Made by a program: the position numbers and the translations under genes
Shown: positions 1 to 8,295 of the stretch, in pieces
How positions within the stretch are numbered: position 1 is the first letter of the stretch
How the letters are laid out: every line of letters starts with the position of its first letter
Assembly: GCA_029100885.1 (NCBI GenBank)
Contig: JAQXPY010000130.1
Coordinates: forward strand, 1 to 37,525
Length of the DNA: 37,525 bases
DNA from: Clostridiales bacterium
GTDB taxonomy: Bacteria; Bacillota; Clostridia; Lachnospirales; Lachnospiraceae
Reading direction: 5' to 3'
Notes under the pieces: model-generated
Seen by the model: the letters and a program-made list of their open reading frames with translations, nothing else
Databases searched by the model: none
What the model was told of the DNA's origin: nothing

Positions 1-17
1 AGAGAAGGAAAAGGAAT

Positions 18-91
18 GCCTCAATAGCTCAGTTGGTCAGAGCATCTGACTGTTAATCAGGGGGTCCCAGGTTCAAGTCCTGGTTGGGGCG
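18..91 (+). tRNA. tRNA-Asn (anticodon GTT)
   Basis: Cloverleaf by eye: acceptor gcctcaa/ttggggc, D stem gctc/gagc, anticodon loop ctGTTaa, T arm ccagg-ttcaagt-cctgg, discriminator G91; CCA not encoded. Confidence 0.95.
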
Positions 92-108
92 CTTACATTA
101 ACAGCAAG

Positions 109-132
109 CACAGTCGATGACTGTGTTTTTTT
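109..132 (+). terminator. Intrinsic terminator after tRNA-Asn
   Basis: cacagtc-gat-gactgtg perfect 7-bp stem followed by TTTTTTT. Confidence 0.8.
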
Positions 133-141
133 GTGTATAGA

Positions 142-246
142 GGTAACGGTTCAGCACGGACTGAAGGACAGACGGCAGAGACATGAGCAAGAAGCGAACG
201 ACAGTGAGCGGATTTCGAATGTGATGCCGTCTGCCGAACTGTTGCC
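142..246 (+). repeat. Structured dispersed repeat, copy E1
   Basis: Closing stem ggtaacggttcagca/tgccgaactgttgcc and inner stem cagacggca/tgccgtctg; its reverse complement aligns with 27679-27836 (shared ATTCG[a/c]AATCCGCTC, TTGCTCATGT, TGCCGTCTG, GTGCTGAA). Confidence 0.7.
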
Positions 247-313
247 GGACAATAAAACTTAGAGCGGAAATGTACTCGTATATTTCCTGCCATTCAGAAT
301 AGGAGATCATTGT

Positions 314-862
314 ATGATTATATTGAACGCTGTTTTAGAGGATGCTGAGGAGCTTCTGAACATATACGCTCCTTATGTGTCAGATACGGCTGTTTCATTT
401 GAATATGACATACCTGACCTTGAGGAGTTTCGCGGCAGGCTCGTTTCAATAAGCGCTCACTATCCTTATCTGAAGGCTGTTGAGGGCGAACACATTGTAG
501 GTTACGCATATGCGTCTGCGTTTAAGAACAGATCAGCTTACGACTGGTCGGTGGAATCTACGATATATCTTAGACAGGCTGCCAGAGGCAAGGGGATCGG
601 CAGAGAGCTGTACAGCGCGCTGGAAGCAGAGCTCAGGCACAGAGGCTTCCTTAATATGAACGCATGCATTGCTGTACCGATTTCAGAGGATGATCCTTTT
701 CTGACCGATGCCAGCAGAAGCTTTCATTTGAAACAGGGCTTTTCCGAGGTCGGTATTTTTCATAAGAGCGGATATAAATTCGGTCGATGGTATGACATGG
801 TATGGATGGAAAAGCTGCTCGGAGACCATTCCGAAAGCATTTCTCGTCCGTTATTTCTTTAA
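314..862 (+). CDS. GNAT family N-acetyltransferase (phosphinothricin acetyltransferase-like)
   Basis: ORF with aggaga SD; RQAARGKGIGRELYSALE acetyl-CoA binding motif; PAT-like N-terminus. Confidence 0.85.
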   Translation: MIILNAVLEDAEELLNIYAPYVSDTAVSFEYDIPDLEEFRGRLVSISAHYPYLKAVEGEHIVGYAYASAFKNRSAYDWSVESTIYLRQAARGKGIGRELYSALEAELRHRGFLNMNACIAVPISEDDPFLTDASRSFHLKQGFSEVGIFHKSGYKFGRWYDMVWMEKLLGDHSESISRPLFL

Positions 863-1073
863 TCACGAATAAATTCTGCCGGATTCCGGATAGTTCCTTA
901 TTATCAGGGATGGTTCTTATCTCTTCATAAGCTTTCAAAATTACTTACAAAAATTAAATTATATTACTGATTTTTTTGTTCAATTGTTCTGCTTATCATG
1001 GTATCATGATATCTGAAGCTTTCATGATAATGGTTTATATATTTTTTCGATAAAGGAGAAGTCATTAAACAAG

Positions 1074-1565
1074 ATGAGCGAAACAAGCTACAGAAAAGAT
1101 CTATGGAGACTTTCGGACAGGAATGAGTGGCTCGGCAGCTATGCTGAGATGGTTAATCGTGAGGACCTGGTTCATTTTGATAAAATGTATTCAGGCTCCG
1201 GCAGAGGTACCTCTCTGTCTGCTTCATTCAGAACCGGCTCCCGTGTCGGCAGCGGTGCCGGACAAGGGCAGGGATTCGGCTATGGTTTTGGGTACGGGCA
1301 GAGTTCAGGAAGAGGCTCCGGATATTTTTTGGGATTTAGTTCCGGTCGTTTTGGTTCAGGGTCAGGATATTTCAGAACAGGATCATTTCGGTCAGGTTTT
1401 ATTGGAGGCTCCTACAGATCCGGTTCTGTCAGGACAGGCTCTGGCCCGGGACCGTATTTTGTCGGCTCGGGAGCATATAGAGCATCCTGTCGTCAGGACA
1501 TGACATATGGTATGAATGTTGAGCTCGGTGTCTGCGGTCTCGGCTATGGCATCGGACTTCTTTGA
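1074..1565 (+). CDS. Gly/Ser/Arg/aromatic-rich low-complexity protein of unknown function
   Basis: 163-aa ORF; long (G/S)-(Y/F)-(G/R) rich tract, non-repetitive N-terminus and a distinct C-terminal tail CRQDMTYGMNVELGVCGLGYGIGLL; aaaggaga about 15 nt upstream. Confidence 0.6.
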   Translation: MSETSYRKDLWRLSDRNEWLGSYAEMVNREDLVHFDKMYSGSGRGTSLSASFRTGSRVGSGAGQGQGFGYGFGYGQSSGRGSGYFLGFSSGRFGSGSGYFRTGSFRSGFIGGSYRSGSVRTGSGPGPYFVGSGAYRASCRQDMTYGMNVELGVCGLGYGIGLL

Positions 1566-1575
1566 GGCTCGTTCC

Positions 1576-2442
1576 ATGAGGGCGTTTCATTCCTTCTGGT
1601 CCGAGCCTAACAGATCCAGACACAACGGAAGCATCGTATTCCCTGATTTTGAGCAGCTGACCGCTATTCTGTCTGCTTTGGAATGGAGATCTCATTCCGG
1701 TCCTGTCTGTATGATAACCGACAGTGACGGCGCCGAATATTTCAGGAGAGCAGGGCTGTCGGTTTTCTGGGATTCGACGGAGACGGCTTTGGATGATCTT
1801 TCCGGCAAGACTGATCCGTTTCTCTTCTGGGCCGCGGGCAAGCTGTACAGCCTTAAGACCATGAAGGCTCCTTGTGTAATGCTCGACACGGATATCATTA
1901 TCTGGAAGGATATCCGGGATATGCTTTCTGCCGATGTGGTCGCAGCTCATCCTGAGCAGTTAAATGAAAATGTTTATCCTGACAGAGCTGTTTTCAGGCT
2001 GAAGAACGGGTATGAGTTTCCTTCAGAATGGGATTTTTCATTGGATGCTGCAAATACCGCATTTTTGTATATCAGGAATCAGGATTTTTTGGAGCATTAT
2101 GTGGATCGGGCTGCGGAGTTTTTCGCAAACGTTGAAGCAGAAGGCTTAAACCCTGTTACAGCTATGTGCTTTGCGGAACAGAGAGTGCTGCCGATGTGCG
2201 CGGCTGCAAAAAAACAGTCCATAGGATTTCTGTTTGATATTTGTGATGCGGATATTCAGGACATCGCCACTCATACATGGGGCTTCAAGCAGGTTCTGGA
2301 GGAGCTGCCGGAGTCCAGATATCAGTTCTGTATGAGATGCGTTCGCAGGATAGCTGTGGATTTTCCTGAATTTGCGGACAGATTGAAGCAGTGCCCGGAT
2401 CTTGCTGCATATTATGAGGATTATTGCAGAGAGCCTAAGTAG
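1576..2442 (+). CDS. Glycosyltransferase-like protein of uncharacterised family (GT-A-like DTD motif)
   Basis: MRAFHSFWSEP... with MLDTDIIIW; start chosen at ATG 1576 rather than 1516 because gagg at the end of the upstream ORF gives an SD and avoids overlap. Confidence 0.65.
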   Translation: MRAFHSFWSEPNRSRHNGSIVFPDFEQLTAILSALEWRSHSGPVCMITDSDGAEYFRRAGLSVFWDSTETALDDLSGKTDPFLFWAAGKLYSLKTMKAPCVMLDTDIIIWKDIRDMLSADVVAAHPEQLNENVYPDRAVFRLKNGYEFPSEWDFSLDAANTAFLYIRNQDFLEHYVDRAAEFFANVEAEGLNPVTAMCFAEQRVLPMCAAAKKQSIGFLFDICDADIQDIATHTWGFKQVLEELPESRYQFCMRCVRRIAVDFPEFADRLKQCPDLAAYYEDYCREPK

Positions 2443-2559
2443 AACGGCTTGCGAATAGTCTTGCCGGGTGCTGAACGGCAGCAAAATTTCTAAGCAGCAA
2501 TAAGAATCCAAAGCGGCAGCATAAATCCAAGGCAGCATGTGACTGAAATAATGCGGTCT

Positions 2560-3987
2560 TTACTGCCTCAGTGTTATGCTGCCGTCTTCGTCTATATTCA
2601 GGGAGCATCCGAAAAATGCCGTCATCGCGTCGATAAGATATCTCGTATCTTTTACTCCTGCGGTCTCGTAAGGTGAATGCATGGCAAGCTGCGCTGCTCC
2701 GATATCAGCAGAATAGACGGATACGTGAGAACCTGAAATACTGCCGAGAGTAGAGCCGCCCGGAATGTCGGAATTGTTTACATACTCCTGAAAAGGAATA
2801 CTGTTTCTCAGGCACAGCTCTCTGAATACGGATGCCGAGACGGCGTTTGTGGTATATTTTCCTGCGGCACTGTGCTTGATCAGGATCCCATGGTTCATGT
2901 ATACATGATTTGTAGGGTCGTTCTTGTCAATGTGGTTCGGATGCACCGCATGACCGTTATCCGCTGAGAGCATGAAGCTTCGGGACAGCATGCACAGAGA
3001 CTGCTCATGTGAGATACAAAGACAGGAAAGGATCCTGTCCATCACTGTCTTAAGATATTCGGAATCGGCTCCGTTCATCGTGCAGCTGCCGATTTCCTCG
3101 CTGTCGAAGATGCAGCACACGGAAATGCTGTCTGATTTCTCAGCAGACAGCAAGGCTTCGATGGAAGAAAAGACACACATGAGGTCATCAAGGCGAGGAG
3201 AGGAAATATATTCCCTGTCAGCTCCCCAAATGCAGGGACGGCTGCGGTCATACAGGAACAGGTCGTAGCCAAGTATATTTTCAGCCTTTGTCCGTGCCTC
3301 TTTTGCCAGCATATCTTTAAAACGTCCGTGTATCTCCTCCGATCCCATCAGAGGAAGCATATCGGACTGTATCCTGAATGCGGTACCTTTGTTTGCTTCA
3401 CGGTTTAAATGAATTGCAAGGCTTGGAAGCATGACCAGATCCCTGTCGAAGCTTATCAGTTCGGATCTCAGTCTTCCTTCGCCATCCCTTACGGTCAAAC
3501 GGCCGGCTATGGAAAGCGGGCGGTCAAACCAGGGAGCACACAGCATTCCTCCGTATTTTTCAACATTCAGCTCTGTATATTTGCCGTCGCGAAGTATCTC
3601 GCAGTTTTCCTTCAGCTTAAAGGATGGAGAATCACAATGTGATGCTGTCATATGAAAGCTGTGTGCCGTGCCCTCAGGCAGCCTGAAGGCTATCAGAGAC
3701 GAGTCCGCTCGAATCGTATAGTAGCTTTTTCCGGGAACAAGATGCCATTCTTTTTCGTAACAAAGCTTCTCATAGCCGGCATCATCCAGCCTCCCGGAAA
3801 TATTTTTTACGGTATGAAAGCAGGTCGGCGATGCCTGAATGAAATCAAGCAGCCTTGAAGCCACAGCTTCAAAATCCTGTGCCGAATACTTCTGCGCCGA
3901 ATACTCCTGAGCCGAATACTCCTGAGCCGAAAGAGTATCCGGCTCATTTCCTTGCTTTATATTATTATTATTATTATTATTATTCAT
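2560..3987 (-). CDS. M18 family aminopeptidase
   Basis: ASHCDSPSFKLK, DSEEIGS, SADNGHAVHPNH and HSPYETAG motifs of the M18/DAP family; SD aaagga upstream of the start. Confidence 0.9.
   Translation of the reverse strand: MNNNNNNNNIKQGNEPDTLSAQEYSAQEYSAQKYSAQDFEAVASRLLDFIQASPTCFHTVKNISGRLDDAGYEKLCYEKEWHLVPGKSYYTIRADSSLIAFRLPEGTAHSFHMTASHCDSPSFKLKENCEILRDGKYTELNVEKYGGMLCAPWFDRPLSIAGRLTVRDGEGRLRSELISFDRDLVMLPSLAIHLNREANKGTAFRIQSDMLPLMGSEEIHGRFKDMLAKEARTKAENILGYDLFLYDRSRPCIWGADREYISSPRLDDLMCVFSSIEALLSAEKSDSISVCCIFDSEEIGSCTMNGADSEYLKTVMDRILSCLCISHEQSLCMLSRSFMLSADNGHAVHPNHIDKNDPTNHVYMNHGILIKHSAAGKYTTNAVSASVFRELCLRNSIPFQEYVNNSDIPGGSTLGSISGSHVSVYSADIGAAQLAMHSPYETAGVKDTRYLIDAMTAFFGCSLNIDEDGSITLRQ
3881..3984 (-). 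repeat. Coding tandem repeats: (AAT)8 and about four copies of a 15-bp unit encoding SAQ(E/K/D)(Y/F)
   Basis: Direct reading; (att)8 on the + strand at 3961-3984 and gccgaatactcctga-type repeats in the preceding ~60 bp. Confidence 0.9.
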
Positions 3988-4109
3988 TTCATTCCTTTTT
4001 TGATACTGTCGTTATTGTTATGTGCTACTTTCGTTATTGATAGATGCAATATATAATTATGGCAATTTTACCGGGAAGAATCAAGACGATGTGAATAAAT
4101 GGAGCAAGT

Positions 4110-4481
4110 ATAGTAAGGCTTTTGCCGGTTGAAGAAGTTGAAGAAGTAAAGCAATTCTACTCGGAGGTGCTTGAAATGCCTATGCTGAGGAGCTGGGGCG
4201 AAGAGGGAACCGAGTCATACGGAATGATGTTTGATACAGGAAGCGGAGTGATTGAGGTGTTTGCCGAGGCTAAGGAACAGCTTTTGCAGGGAGCGATAAG
4301 ACATTTTGCGCTTTCTACGGAGGAGGTTGACAGATGTGTGGAAAAGGTAAGGGCTGCGGGCTATAAGATCACTATGGAGCCTAACGATATCGTTATAGGA
4401 TCCCAGCCTCCGCTTCCGGCAAGAATAGCGTTTGTTATCGGACCTGTCGGAGAAGAGATAGAATTTTTCTGTGAGAAGTAA
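4110..4481 (+). CDS. VOC (glyoxalase/bleomycin resistance) family protein; start uncertain (ATA 4110 or TTG 4122)
   Basis: LPVEEVEEVKQFYSEVLEMP... is VOC-like; in-frame TGA at 4092; GGAG at 4100-4103 lies 6 nt before ATA 4110. Confidence 0.7.
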   Translation: MVRLLPVEEVEEVKQFYSEVLEMPMLRSWGEEGTESYGMMFDTGSGVIEVFAEAKEQLLQGAIRHFALSTEEVDRCVEKVRAAGYKITMEPNDIVIGSQPPLPARIAFVIGPVGEEIEFFCEK

Positions 4482-4486
4482 ATTAT

Positions 4487-4539
4487 GAGGAGATTGTCAA
4501 AGATATTAAAGGCATCATTGATGATCTCCTCTTTTTTTT
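4487..4539 (+). terminator. Intrinsic terminator after the VOC gene
   Basis: gaggagat ... atctcctc stem followed by TTTTTTTT. Confidence 0.75.
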
Positions 4540-4649
4540 ATTTTATAAGAACCCTGTTTTAATCTAATTGGCAGGATCGGACTCCTGGCCTGACCTGCTG
4601 TGCTTCCAAATTGTAATCCGGCGCAGCGCTCCGGGGATCGGATCATAAG

Positions 4650-4719
4650 CCGTATGTGAAAAATATGTAAACATATGTAAACATATGTAAGCATATGAAA
4701 TCATATTTTTTACATACGG
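4650..4719. repeat. 18-bp inverted repeat enclosing 10-bp tandem ACATATGT-type repeats
   Basis: ccgtatgtgaaaaatatg (4650-4667) / catattttttacatacgg (4702-4719), one mismatch; acatatgtaa at 4671 and 4681 plus degenerate copies at 4661 and 4691. Confidence 0.9.
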
Positions 4720-4758
4720 TTCTTATTATATCTAATGGTTTCCATAAAAAATAATGTG

Positions 4759-4787
4759 TCGACAGTATTAGGAAATAGTTGTATAAT
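4759..4787 (+). promoter_or_regulatory. Putative sigma-A promoter for the glg operon (TCGACA-17-TATAAT)
   Basis: -35 TCGACA 4759-4764, 17-nt spacer, -10 TATAAT 4782-4787. Confidence 0.65.
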
Positions 4788-4888
4788 AATTACAAAATAG
4801 TCCGAAAAACAAATTGAATAATTTGTGAAAACGACCAATTTCCGTATTGTTCATGCGGGGATTGAGTTATTGTATATAAGGAGAGAAT

Positions 4889-6967
4889 ATGGCGGAAAAA
4901 TGGGCGGAGCAATTCAGAGCCGGCGAGCTGACTGACGGCTGGCACTATTTCGGAGCACATCCGTGTGAAAAGGATGGTATGAAGGGCTGGAATTTCTGCG
5001 TTTGGGCACCGAATGCAAGAGCAGTTTCTGTTGTGGGAGACTTTAACGGATGGGAGCCGGGGGTCAATCCGCTTGAAAATGAGCTCGGTATCTGGCAGGG
5101 CTTTATCCCGAGGCTGGAGCAGTATGCGGTGTATAAATTTGCGATAGAGGCTCAGGACGGCACTGTCAGGTTTAAGGCGGATCCTTATGCCTTTCATGCC
5201 GAGACACGGCCTTCAAACGGCAGCAAGCTCTACGGGCTTAAGGCTTTTGACTGGTCCGACGAAGAATATATCAGGTCGAGAAAAGACCGCAGACTGTATG
5301 ACGGTCCGCTTAATATCTATGAGGTCCATATCGGATCATGGAAGCAGCGGAGCAACGGGGATTTCTTTGATTACAGGTCATTTGGATATGAGATTTCCAA
5401 ATACGTCAAGGAGATGGGCTTCAATGCGGTGGAGCTGATGCCTATCACAGAGTATCCTCTGGATGATTCGTGGGGATATCAGGTCACCGGATATTTTGCA
5501 CCTACATCAAGATACGGAACTCCCGAGGATGCAAAATGGATGATAGATTATCTCCACAAGGAGGGAATCGCAGTCATTCTTGATTGGGTACCTTCACATT
5601 TCTGCAAGGACGGCTTCGGTCTTATAGACTTTGACGGAGGAAGCTGCTACGAATATGCCGACCCGAACAAGAAGGAGCATGCTTCATGGGGTACCAGAGT
5701 GTTTGATTTCGGAAGACCTGAGGTGATCAGCTTTCTCTGCTCGTCCGCAAGATACTGGCTGGAGGAGTTTCATGTGGACGGCCTCCGTGTGGATGCGGTA
5801 GCATCGATGCTCTATCTGGATTACGACAGGCCTGACGGACGCTGGAGTCCTAACAAGTACGGTGGAAAGGAAAATATCGAGGCCATAGAGTTCCTCAGAA
5901 AGCTCAACAGGATGGCGTTCTCGGTCAATCCGTATGTGATGATGATAGCCGAGGAGTCAACGGCATGGCCTATGGTTTCAAAGCCGGTGGAGTCGGGCGG
6001 ACTCGGATTTAATTTCAAATGGAATATGGGCTGGATGAACGACATGTGCCATTATCTGAAAATGGATCCGTTCTTCCGCAAAGACAATCATAATGACATT
6101 ACCTTTTCTCTTATGTATGCCTTCAGTGAGAATTTCATTCTCCCTATGTCACACGATGAGGTGGTGCATATGAAGGGCTCCCTTGTCAACAAGATGCCGG
6201 GAGCATATGAGAACCAGCTGAAATGTGTAAGAGGCTTTTACTCATACATGCTCACGCACCCTGGCAAAAATATGCTCTTTATGGGTCCGGAGATAGGACA
6301 GTGGCATGAGTGGGATTCCAAGGGTCAGCTGGACTGGTATCTGCTGGACAACAGGCTGAACAGGCAGCTTCAGACATTCTTCAAGGAGATTAACAGATTT
6401 TATCTGGAGAGTCCTGAGCTGTGGGAGGTGGATTACGAGCAGAGCGGCTTTGAGTGGCTTGTGACAGACGATACCCGCAATAATATGGTCGTATTTTTGA
6501 GGAAGGACAAAAAGGGCAATGATCTGCTCTGCGCGGTAAATTTCTCACCTAATGAGATAAGCAATTATCGAGTCGGCGTGCCAGAGCGCAGAAGATATGT
6601 GCCTGTATTTAATACCGATAAGGAAGAGTTCGGAGGCACAGGCTTTGGAGATACGCAGCCGGTAAAGGTCGAGAGGATAGAATCAAACGGCAGAAACGCC
6701 TCTGTTTCCATCAGGATCCCTGCCTTCAGCGGAGTGTTTTTCAGAGGAGAGGGCAAGCTTCCTAAGCTCAGAAAGAAAAAAACATCTTCAGAGACAGCTG
6801 CTGCAGAGAAAAAATCAGCAGTCGAAAAGAAGGCGTCAGCCAAAAAGGAAGCGTCAGCCGTAAAGAAAGCTGCAGGAAAAAAATCAGCAGTCGAAAAGAA
6901 GGCGGCAGCCGGGAAAAAGACAGCACAAGGTAATATCCAGGAAAATAACACAGCCGGGATCGTATGA
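4889..6967 (+). CDS. glgB: 1,4-alpha-glucan branching enzyme with a Lys/Ala-rich C-terminal tail
   Basis: CBM48 + GH13 motifs (DGLRVDAVASM, MIAEEST, LPMSHDEVVH); SD aaggaga. Confidence 0.95.
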   Translation: MAEKWAEQFRAGELTDGWHYFGAHPCEKDGMKGWNFCVWAPNARAVSVVGDFNGWEPGVNPLENELGIWQGFIPRLEQYAVYKFAIEAQDGTVRFKADPYAFHAETRPSNGSKLYGLKAFDWSDEEYIRSRKDRRLYDGPLNIYEVHIGSWKQRSNGDFFDYRSFGYEISKYVKEMGFNAVELMPITEYPLDDSWGYQVTGYFAPTSRYGTPEDAKWMIDYLHKEGIAVILDWVPSHFCKDGFGLIDFDGGSCYEYADPNKKEHASWGTRVFDFGRPEVISFLCSSARYWLEEFHVDGLRVDAVASMLYLDYDRPDGRWSPNKYGGKENIEAIEFLRKLNRMAFSVNPYVMMIAEESTAWPMVSKPVESGGLGFNFKWNMGWMNDMCHYLKMDPFFRKDNHNDITFSLMYAFSENFILPMSHDEVVHMKGSLVNKMPGAYENQLKCVRGFYSYMLTHPGKNMLFMGPEIGQWHEWDSKGQLDWYLLDNRLNRQLQTFFKEINRFYLESPELWEVDYEQSGFEWLVTDDTRNNMVVFLRKDKKGNDLLCAVNFSPNEISNYRVGVPERRRYVPVFNTDKEEFGGTGFGDTQPVKVERIESNGRNASVSIRIPAFSGVFFRGEGKLPKLRKKKTSSETAAAEKKSAVEKKASAKKEASAVKKAAGKKSAVEKKAAAGKKTAQGNIQENNTAGIV

Positions 6968-7089
6968 ACCGTCGGAACCGCCGCAGCAGCCGTAACAGTC
7001 GCAGCAGCTGTAATGGTCCGGCAGACCGGCGCTTTCGGATCAGATATGTTATAAAAAGGGTTTATATATTTAGATAAGGAGAGAAGCTT

Positions 7090-8295
7090 ATGAAGAAGGA
7101 ATGTGTTGCTATGCTTTTAGCGGGCGGACAGGGCAGCCGTCTTTATGTCCTGACCGGCAGTGTAGCAAAACCTGCAGTTTCATTTGGAGGAAAATACCGC
7201 ATTATTGACTTTCCGCTGTCAAACTGCACCAATTCCGGTATTGATACAGTAGGCGTGCTTACACAGTACAGACCTCTGGAGCTCAACAGCTATATCGGAA
7301 GCGGTCAGGCCTGGGATCTTGACTCGTCCGTCGGCGGAGTACATATACTGCCACCGTACATGGGATCCTCAGGAGGCTCATGGTATAAAGGAACAGCTAA
7401 TGCCATCTACCAGAATATCGGCTTTGTGGATATGTATGATCCGGATTATGTGGTTATCCTTTCGGGAGATCATATCTATAAGATGGATTATGCAAAGATG
7501 GTCGATGCCCACAAAAAGGCAGGAGCAGCCTGCACGATCTCCGTTATGGAGGTTCCGTGGGCTGATGCCTCCAGATTTGGAATCATGAGCGTTGATGCCG
7601 ATATGAACATCACAGAGTTTGCCGAAAAGCCGAAGGAGCCAAAGAGTAATCTGGCATCGATGGGAATCTATGTATTCTCATGGAAGGAACTCAAGAAGTA
7701 TCTGAATGAGGACGAGGCAGATCCGGCATCCGAGAACGATTTCGGAAAGAACATTATTCCTAATATGCTCAAGGCAGGGGAGAAAATGCTGGCATACCGC
7801 TTCGAGGGCTACTGGAAGGATGTAGGAACCCTCGAGTCCCTTTGGGATGCTAATATGGATATGCTGACACCTGACAGCGGACTGGACCTTCTGGACAATT
7901 CATGGCCGATATATGCTCAGACGGTTGCCGCTCCTGCAGCATTTATAGGAACGGAATCAGAGGTCATTCACAGCGCCTTCAACAGAGGTGATGATATAGA
8001 GGGCAAGGTGGAGGAATCCGTTCTTTCCCAGAATGTTACAATTGAAAAAGGAGCTGTTGTGGATCATTCCGTTCTTTTCCCGGGCGTCAAGGTCGAGGCC
8101 GGAGCGGTTATAAGCTATGCGATCATCGGTGAAGGCTGCGCTATCGGAAAGGACTGCCGTATAGGAGAAGCACCGGGCAAGTCAGATGGAGAGTGGGGAG
8201 TTACCGTTCTCGGACCGGGCTGCAGTGTTGAAGCAGGCAGAGTGATCAAAGCAAAGAGAATGCTCGACAGCGAGGGTAAGGAGATAGCAAGATGA
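7090..8295 (+). CDS. glgC: Glucose-1-phosphate adenylyltransferase
   Basis: [37 protein letters not shown] aaggaga. Confidence 0.96.
   Translation: MKKECVAMLLAGGQGSRLYVLTGSVAKPAVSFGGKYRIIDFPLSNCTNSGIDTVGVLTQYRPLELNSYIGSGQAWDLDSSVGGVHILPPYMGSSGGSWYKGTANAIYQNIGFVDMYDPDYVVILSGDHIYKMDYAKMVDAHKKAGAACTISVMEVPWADASRFGIMSVDADMNITEFAEKPKEPKSNLASMGIYVFSWKELKKYLNEDEADPASENDFGKNIIPNMLKAGEKMLAYRFEGYWKDVGTLESLWDANMDMLTPDSGLDLLDNSWPIYAQTVAAPAAFIGTESEVIHSAFNRGDDIEGKVEESVLSQNVTIEKGAVVDHSVLFPGVKVEAGAVISYAIIGEGCAIGKDCRIGEAPGKSDGEWGVTVLGPGCSVEAGRVIKAKRMLDSEGKEIAR

Noticed and set aside
1123-1503. 126-aa alternate-frame ORF inside the Gly-rich gene
   Set aside because: Explained by the biased composition of the Gly/Ser frame; no SD, and the main frame has a better start and a coupled downstream gene.
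2443-2559. cttgccgggtgctgaacggcagc and following ggcagca repeats, resembling an end of the E1/E2 repeat
   Set aside because: Only about 12 bp similarity to the GGTGCTGAA terminus and no matching second arm; too short to call a copy.
4666-4684. TGTAAACA cores in the 10-bp ladder upstream of glgB, matching the core of the GntR operator candidates
   Set aside because: Flanks differ (ATATGTAAACATATG rather than GTTGTAAACAAC) and the ladder has its own periodic logic; shared 8-mer may be A/T-rich coincidence.
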